Shown in pieces: positions 43,082-48,133 of a stretch of DNA of 48,133 nucleotides. Position 1 is the first letter of the stretch. Every line of letters begins with the position of its first letter. The notes beneath the pieces were generated by a model. The model saw only the letters and a list, made by a program, of their open reading frames with translations. It was not told where the DNA came from and ran no database searches. A program made the position numbers and the translations under genes. Source of the stretch: Paulinella micropora (lineage: Eukaryota; Cercozoa; Imbricatea; Euglyphida); contig BJOX01000164.1 of the NCBI GenBank assembly GCA_009731375.1, positions 115,165-163,297 on the forward strand, written 5' to 3'.

Positions 43082-44273
43082 CTATGGCCACATCCTCAGG
43101 CAGACCCGACGTACCTCTGTCAGCCACATACGAAGCTCAGAGATATGCCTAGGAATTGCAACCTTCTGATTGTCCAGAGCAAAAGCCTTCTGGTCACCCA
43201 GAAGGCGGTCCACATCCTTCTGGTGACGTTCAATAGTACGACGTCGTTCCTCGTCGTTCTTTTCCATCTTACGGTTCCATGACGAAACCGCAAGCTTTCG
43301 TCGTTCTGCCTGGCCATCCCAAGCCACAGCAAAATGATAAAAAGCTTTGGCCATATAAACGATGGCATCCACTACCAGCAATCGTTCCAACGTGACGAGA
43401 TTTTCAGACGATCCCGCTGTAGCCCAAGTGGGCTTTGTCCCTGAGACTGCCTTGTCCCAGAAGCCATCCATTGCGTCGAAAATGGGCGTGAACACGTCAT
43501 CTATTGAGAGCACTTTAGCCCCAACACCACTCTTGGGCCAAAAAATAAAGTTGCCCCTTGCGTGCACAGTGGGTGACACTCTGGCCCAAACCTGACTGTG
43601 AAACTGAGCAAACTTTTGCACTTCAGTCCATCTTGGATGCCCTTGATCCAAGACATCCCAAGACGGCCAACAGCCAACCAAGTCGTACACAGGCTGTCCG
43701 TGACGTTTGACAAAGTCACGAGAAAGGTCTCCAGCCATGGCAGTGGTGCCCCAGGCTTCAGCTTGGACTTGTCCCAACCTCGCTATATTGAGATCGACCA
43801 TTCCCTCCGTTGATGCCATCAATCTGGACGCATCCAGCCTCTCAGGCGTCCAGTAGTGGGTCCCCATGCCCACAGCTTCTGCAATCTGAACCACCATCTC
43901 TGCTGCCACCATAACATTGGCCACTGTGGTGCGTCCGATCACAAGTGTGTCCCACACGTTCCTCGTCGAACCAGGCNNNNNNNNNNNNNNNNNNNNNNNN
44001 NNNNNNNNNNNNNNNNNNNNNNNNNNNNNNNNNNNNNNNNNNNNNNNNNGAGAATAGGAGGAGGATGTTGACAGCAAGCAGCCCTTATTCTACACCAGCG
44101 TATACTAGGGGGGGTGGGTCTTTGGTACCTTCCTCTCTTGGTACAAGTTTTATGGGGGCAGGAGCCCTCACAGCGTCGAGTTCGTCGACAACAGGGGGAA
44201 CAGCTCCCTCTTTGCACTTCATCTCTGCTGGTCTGGAAGACGATTTGAAGACGATGTGGCAGTTTCGTCTCAC
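43082..44273 (-). pseudogene. gag-like N-terminal region (broken)
   Basis: A minus-strand frame from ATG 44273 (MRRNCHIVF...) ends at TAA 44085-44087; a second frame then runs from 44077 through the gap (43977-44049) to TAG at 43082-43084. It includes YDLVGCWPSWDVLDQGHPRW and FIFWPKSGVGAKVLSIDD and ends with a charged helical stretch. By position it is gag, though I recognise no capsid motif. Near 43.10 kb the neighbouring frame becomes the coding-like one, and it meets an in-frame TAA at 43026-43028. Confidence 0.6.
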
Positions 44274-44641
44274 AGGTGATCACGTGGTAACATATCGAAA
44301 TGAGAAAGAGAAGAGAGATGTGAGAAAGCAACAAATGACACACACAGCACACACACACAACTGCTCCACACACAGCTTATGAGTTATGCTGGTGACACCT
44401 GTTTCCTCCAACCGAATACAAAACAAATGTGCGTGCTCCTACACCTCACACACAATCTGTTTCTATCCCTCTCCCCCTAAGGAGAGCTCAACTGTCTAAA
44501 GCAAAACTTGAAAAAGGTCAACACCCTTTTCTGTCGGAAATTCCGAGGTGTCAAAACCTCAAGAAAAACAAGGCAAGAAAAACGTGAGAACTTGAGCTTT
44601 TCGTGAACCTCACGAAAAGCAAAAGCAAAACCCCGTTCAAT

Positions 44642-44660
44642 TTTTGTTAGTGGCTCCAGA
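44642..44660 (-). other. probable primer binding site
   Basis: Two bases inside the 5' LTR the minus strand reads TGGAGCCACTAAC, as expected for complementarity to a tRNA 3' end ...GTGGCTCCA. The tRNA is not identified. Confidence 0.6.
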
Positions 44661-44790
44661 TGTAACCGGAACAGCTACTCTGACACTTAGTCGTACCTCA
44701 ACTGTAGAGGGGCAGACCAAGCATAAGAGTCAAGTAACGACAAGCCGGACAACACTTGATGACACTATGTAATATACGGGCCGGCCGACA
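44661..44790 (-). repeat. 5' LTR
   Basis: 130 bp, plus-strand ends TGTAACCGGAAC and GGCCGGCCGACA. Differs from the 3' LTR at four positions (T/G, T/G, C/A, G/A). Confidence 0.92.
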
Positions 44791-45096
44791 TTATTAATAT
44801 TTCAACTTGTCTGGCCTTCGCGGGCCCCCATTCGGTGGCCCCCTTGTTGTCACTACGCTTCAATCACCCCGTTCAATTGTTACCTGCAACCATATGACAC
44901 AGAATCATCCATTCCATGAGTCAATTGTTGATTTCTGTGAGAAGGGTTACCTATGAGTATTGCCAGTATCATGACTTCCCAACCCTTAGGCTTATTCAAT
45001 CTCGGCTTCGGCCCGGGTGAACTACTCGTCCGGGGCCTGAGTCACACCACCATCCCCATGAGTATTCACTGAGGTGACGAATCCGCTTTTCACCAG
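44791..45096. other. flank beyond the LTR element
   Basis: Starts with the second TTAT of the target duplication. Contains short GC palindromes (GGGCCCCCATTCGGTGGCCCCC). No clear gene. Confidence 0.5.
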
Positions 45097-45125
45097 AATT
45101 CTTCGTGTTTGGAAATCGCAAGCCG
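45097..45125 (+). other. candidate 29-nt exon, possibly gene 3
   Basis: CGCTTTTCACCAG acceptor, 29 nt and GCCG|GTAAGA donor. With phase 1 at its start (as all gene 3 junctions have) it reads EFFVFGNRKP and ends in phase 0. If correct, the LTR element lies in a gene 3 intron. Confidence 0.4.
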
Positions 45126-45198
45126 GTAAGAGGGGGACGCCGCGGTTGCCGGTGACAAGTTTAAGACGGGAAGCAATTGCGGAGGTTTTTGTCCATTG

Positions 45199-45240
<42 letters not shown>

Positions 45241-45287
45241 TATATATATATACATATAATCAATTTTTAAAAACCGTAAGAACACAT

Positions 45288-45385
45288 CTACTTTAGTTTG
45301 TGACCCTTAGAGCGCCCCGATTTCATAAACCAGGCTTTGCTATTAATAATACTGACTCATGATGATTAGCAAGCTAACTACATAT
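45288..45385 (+). other. blocks shared with the LTR element's integrase end
   Basis: ATCTACTTTAGTTT, GCGCCCCGATTTCA and GCTAACTACATATG occur in the same order and strand as ATCTATTTTAGTTT, GCGCCCCGATTTCA and GCTAACTACATATG at about 35690-35757, though spacing differs. Suggests an old, diverged relative outside the element. Confidence 0.55.
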
Positions 45386-46105
45386 GAAGACAGCTAAGTA
45401 TATGCCGCGGTGGCGGCGCCGGTCATCCTGACAACATCCGAATTTCATTAAATTCTAAGGCTCAGATAACACTGACAGCAATTCAGGTGTTAAGTTAGAC
45501 TACCATCAATAAATACTGAGTGGGTCTGGTCAATGAAATCACGGTGCCTTGAAAATTGTAACGTGACGTCAGACTCTTGCACCAACAGCGTGCTAAGATA
45601 TAAATAATTATGCAAGGCTACTACTGCTCAATGGTAGGATCTCTAATACATGCGCTCTGGACACACCACAATACTGTAACATGGCCCATTTAGCTTCAAC
45701 AAGTGTGTTTGATAGCAAGCCTCCGGGGCAGGATCTTTTAGACGCCGGTCTGCGCAGCATTGTTGTATATATCTTACATATGTTTATCTTATGGAACGAG
45801 GAAAACAACTTCGCAGTTGAATAATATGTGCCACACTTGAATGTTGGCGTGAATGATGAAAAGATTATCACAGCCAAAGGGCAGGCCTGAGTCACAGCTA
45901 GCGAGTTTGATAAATTCGTAAAGAAGTGGAGACACGACAGCTGAAGCAGTCGTTAAGGAAGTCACAAAAAAACTTGAATCGCCTAGCCGAGACACAAACT
46001 TGGCTGTCCTCTGGCCGACTGAAAGTCTTGCTTGGTTGCTTTAGTTAATTATTGTGGAAAACGGCAGGGGTTGGACTGGATCCAAACTGGTTGGCAATGA
46101 GAACG
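45386..46105. other. unique sequence, no gene assigned
   Basis: Non-repetitive. Short reading frames on both strands lack recognisable content or paired splice sites. Confidence 0.4.
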
Positions 46106-46247
46106 TTTGCAGAGGCAGGAGGAGGAGGAGGAGAAGGAGGAGGAGAAGGAGAAGAAGAAGAACAAGAAGGAGGAGGAGGAGGAGGAGAAGGAGGAGAAGA
46201 AGATGGAAGAAGAAGAAAAAGAAGAAGAAAAAGAAGAAGAAGAAGAA

Positions 46248-46278
<31 letters not shown>

Positions 46279-46535
46279 GAAGAAAAGGAAGAAGAAAGAA
46301 GAGGGAAGAAGGAAGAAGAAGAAGAAGAAGAAGAAGAAGAAGAAGAAGAAGGAGGAGGAGGAGGAGGAGGAGAAGGAGAAGAAGAAGAAGAAGAACAAAG
46401 AAGAAGAAAGAGAAAGCAGAAAAAAGAAAGAAGGAAGAAGAGGAAGAAGGGAGAAGAGGAAGAAGGGAGAAGAGGAAGAAGGAAGAAAAGGAAGAAGGAA
46501 GAAGGAGGAGGAGGAGAAGAAGAAGAAGAAGAAGT
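46106..46535. repeat. (GGA)n / (GAA)n tract
   Basis: Purine-only GAA/GGA triplets over about 430 bp, 60 bases downstream of the gene 4 stop on the minus strand. Confidence 0.95.
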
Positions 46536-46596
46536 AGAATAAATAAGTTGTTGCAAACTACATTTGGACCCGGTCTAACCTGCAATTGGACTCGAC

Positions 46597-47057
46597 TCAT
46601 GTGTTGCTGTACACGCCATTGTACTTGTTGCCAAACGGGGAGGGTCTTTCGAACGTTTTCTTCAATCGCTCCACCTTTGGCTTGGCAGCCGCGGCAGCTT
46701 GCTGCGCGTTCTCCGTGTTTCCTTTGCCACTTCTAACTGCAGACCTGGATTGCTTACGCCTGCTGCTGCTCCTCTGTTTAGCTCCCCCATCCTTCGAAGG
46801 GGTCGGGCCGCCCGCTCTTGACGTCGGCGTGCTTGGTACAACGAACTTGTTTTCTTTGTTAGCCACTGGCTTGGCCATTTGCGGGGTTGAGGGTGTTTCC
46901 TCAGAGTTCTCCTTCAAGACTCCAGAGGAGACTGGCGGAAATTTTTCAGACTGCTTAATACTGTCCTTGCGGTTGTTGTTGCTTTGTGTCAAGACAGGTG
47001 GACTGGTCTTGGCCGAAGGAGTTTGCTTCCTAAGATAGATAGATTAGATAGATAGAT

Positions 47058-47095
<38 letters not shown>

Positions 47096-47180
47096 TATAT
47101 GGACAGACAGACAGACAGATGAATAGACAGACAGATGAGCATCCAGAGAGATGAATGAACAAATAGGCAAATAGAAGAAT

Positions 47181-47254
<74 letters not shown>

Positions 47255-47473
47255 GACAGATAGACCTGTGAGGTGCTTGCGATTTGAAGGAGTTGAAGTA
47301 AATAAAGGGGTAGATATAGATAGATAGATAGACAGATAGATAGACAGATAGATAGACAGATAGATAGACAGATAGATAGATAGATAGATAGATAGATCGA
47401 TAGATCGATCGATAGATAGGTAGATAAGACAGACAGACAGACAGACCTGCGAGGTGCTGGTGATTTAGAGGAA

Positions 47474-47526
<53 letters not shown>

Positions 47527-47653
47527 CAGGCAGGACAGACACACAGGCATATCTGCGAGGTGCTTGTGATTTGAAGGAGTAGATAGATAGAAAGATAGAT
47601 AGATAGATAGATAGTCAGACAGACAGACAGACCTGCGAGCTGCTGGCGATTCG

Positions 47654-47707
<54 letters not shown>

Positions 47708-47819
47708 TGATAGATAAGACAGACAGACACACAGGCATACCTACGAGGTGCTGTTGATTTGAAGGAGATAGATAGACAGATAGACAGATAGACAGACAGA
47801 CATATAAGACAGATAGATG

Positions 47820-47857
<38 letters not shown>

Positions 47858-48131
47858 AAGATAGATAGATAGATAGATATGATAGACAAGACAGACAGAC
47901 AGACAGGCATAAATGCGAGGTGCTGGTGATTTGAAGGAGATAGATAGATAGATAGATAGATGAAATATCGACTAATGTCAGAAAAAAGGAGCTTCTGATT
48001 TCGTCAACCAGGAAGTCTGTGGGTAAAGTATTAACCCGATGCCCAGCTAAGCCGTGATGTTTGCACGGAAGGGACTGATACAGGCAATACCAAAGCTCCC
48101 TAGTACCAGGCGGGGCCAGGGCTCGTTCCAT
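46597..48131 (-). CDS. gene 4: basic Ser/Thr-Pro-rich protein with two KEN motifs
   Basis: Last exon 47029-46597 (acceptor CTATCTTAG, phase 2 start, 143 residues, TGA stop at 46597). It contains LKENSEETPSTPQ and ANKENKFVVPSTP, i.e. two KEN boxes of the kind that target APC/C substrates, several S/T-P sites, a basic Ser/Arg stretch (RSSSRRKQSRSAVRSGKG) and the C-terminus FERPSPFGNKYNGVYSNT. Proposed first exons: 48131-48107 (ATG, MERALAPP, phase 1) and 48016-47973 (DFLVDEIRSSFFLTL, phase 1 to 0), separated by a 90-nt intron. Between them and the last exon lies array I, whose copies end KSPAPR in phase 2, matching the last exon; the full middle exon was not found. A cell-cycle role is inferred from KEN and TP motifs only; family unknown. 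Confidence 0.62.
47030..47972 (-). repeat. array I: six copies of an exon 3' edge in (GATA)n (gene 4)
   Basis: On the minus strand TTCAAATCACCAGCACCTCG then CAG|GT recurs with plus-strand starts near 47264, 47446, 47550, 47631, 47739 and 47913, between (TATC)n and (TGTC)n tracts. It encodes FKSPAPR ending in phase 2. Donors are GTCTGT or GTCTAT in three or four copies and GTATGC in one; two have lost GT (ATAT and TTTA). Confidence 0.85.
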
Positions 48132-48133
48132 AA

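Larger units (their letters stand above)
32967..44790 (-). mobile_element. Gypsy-type (Metaviridae-like) LTR retrotransposon, degraded
   Basis: 130-bp LTRs at both ends (TG...CA), flanked by the 4-bp direct repeat TTAT (32963-32966 and 44791-44794). Minus-strand order: 5' LTR, PBS, leader, gag, protease, RT, RNase H, integrase, a long 3' region with an AT-hook ORF, PPT and 3' LTR. Protease-RT-RNaseH-integrase order with a GPF motif after the integrase core marks the Gypsy group; no chromodomain seen. Total 11.8 kb including gaps at 33247-33256 and 43977-44049. Frame changes near 43.1, 41.54, 37.7-37.6, 37.32 and 37.22 kb and a stop at 43026-43028 indicate an inactive copy or assembly errors. 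The two LTRs differ at 4 of 130 positions. Confidence 0.92.

Noticed and set aside
45789-45995. 68-residue minus-strand frame (MSRLGDSSFFVTS...)
   Set aside because: No splice borders, no recognisable motif, composition not distinct from surrounding DNA.

Overview
The window is eukaryotic: spliced genes with very small exons, a Gypsy-type LTR retrotransposon, a tRNA-derived SINE, foldback (MITE-like) elements, and an extreme load of microsatellites (AT, GA, GT, CTA, TTA, TTC, GATA, TACA/TATG, CAGA, GTAA, AGGT). I cannot name the species. A small-exon, transposon-rich protist or alga (a chromerid-like alveolate, for example) or an invertebrate would both fit. Long reading frames made of CMYV, HTYI, SLSL or Y/I/N runs are microsatellite artefacts, not genes.

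Reading splice sites rather than long frames gives four genes. Gene 1 (+, about 2449-9111, 5' end not found) is a Lys/Glu-rich, probably nuclear protein of unknown function. Gene 2 (-, 23920 to 10902) is the clearest. Fourteen exons of 34-191 nt join in consistent phase into a 289-residue protein resembling PPP4R2, the regulatory subunit 2 of protein phosphatase 4. Genes 1 and 2 are tail to tail. Gene 3 (+, from 25661) encodes a single-pass, type II-like membrane protein with a Thr/Pro-rich stalk and includes a 6-nt microexon. Gene 4 (-, 48131 to 46597) encodes a basic Ser/Thr-Pro-rich protein with two KEN motifs.

The most striking feature is what fills the introns. Next to many exons, the exon edge with its splice site (about 24-60 nt) has been copied many times together with the neighbouring microsatellite. 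5' edges with acceptors are copied upstream of the exon and 3' edges with donors are copied downstream. Clear cases are exon 2449-2566 (7 acceptor and 3 donor copies), gene 2 exon 9 (17 donor copies), exon 5 (both sides), exon 2 (7 acceptor copies), exon 10, and an inverted copy of the exon 3 edge. The result is arrays of decoy splice sites, several with a better donor consensus than the real one.

From 32967 to 44790 an antisense Gypsy-like element (130-bp LTRs, 4-bp TTAT target duplication, 126/130 LTR identity) carries gag, protease, RT, RNase H and integrase regions interrupted by frame changes, plus an extra AT-hook ORF near the 3' LTR. Its gag combines a CCCH-like finger with an RS/RG-rich tail, and its protease has DTMAS where DTGAS or DSGAS is usual. 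It may sit in an intron of gene 3 and inside an older related element. Runs of N (3481-3490, 3773-4401, 8891-8900, 18051-18616, 25798-25807, 29913-30423, 31466-31475, 32094-32671, 33247-33256, 43977-44049) limit some conclusions.
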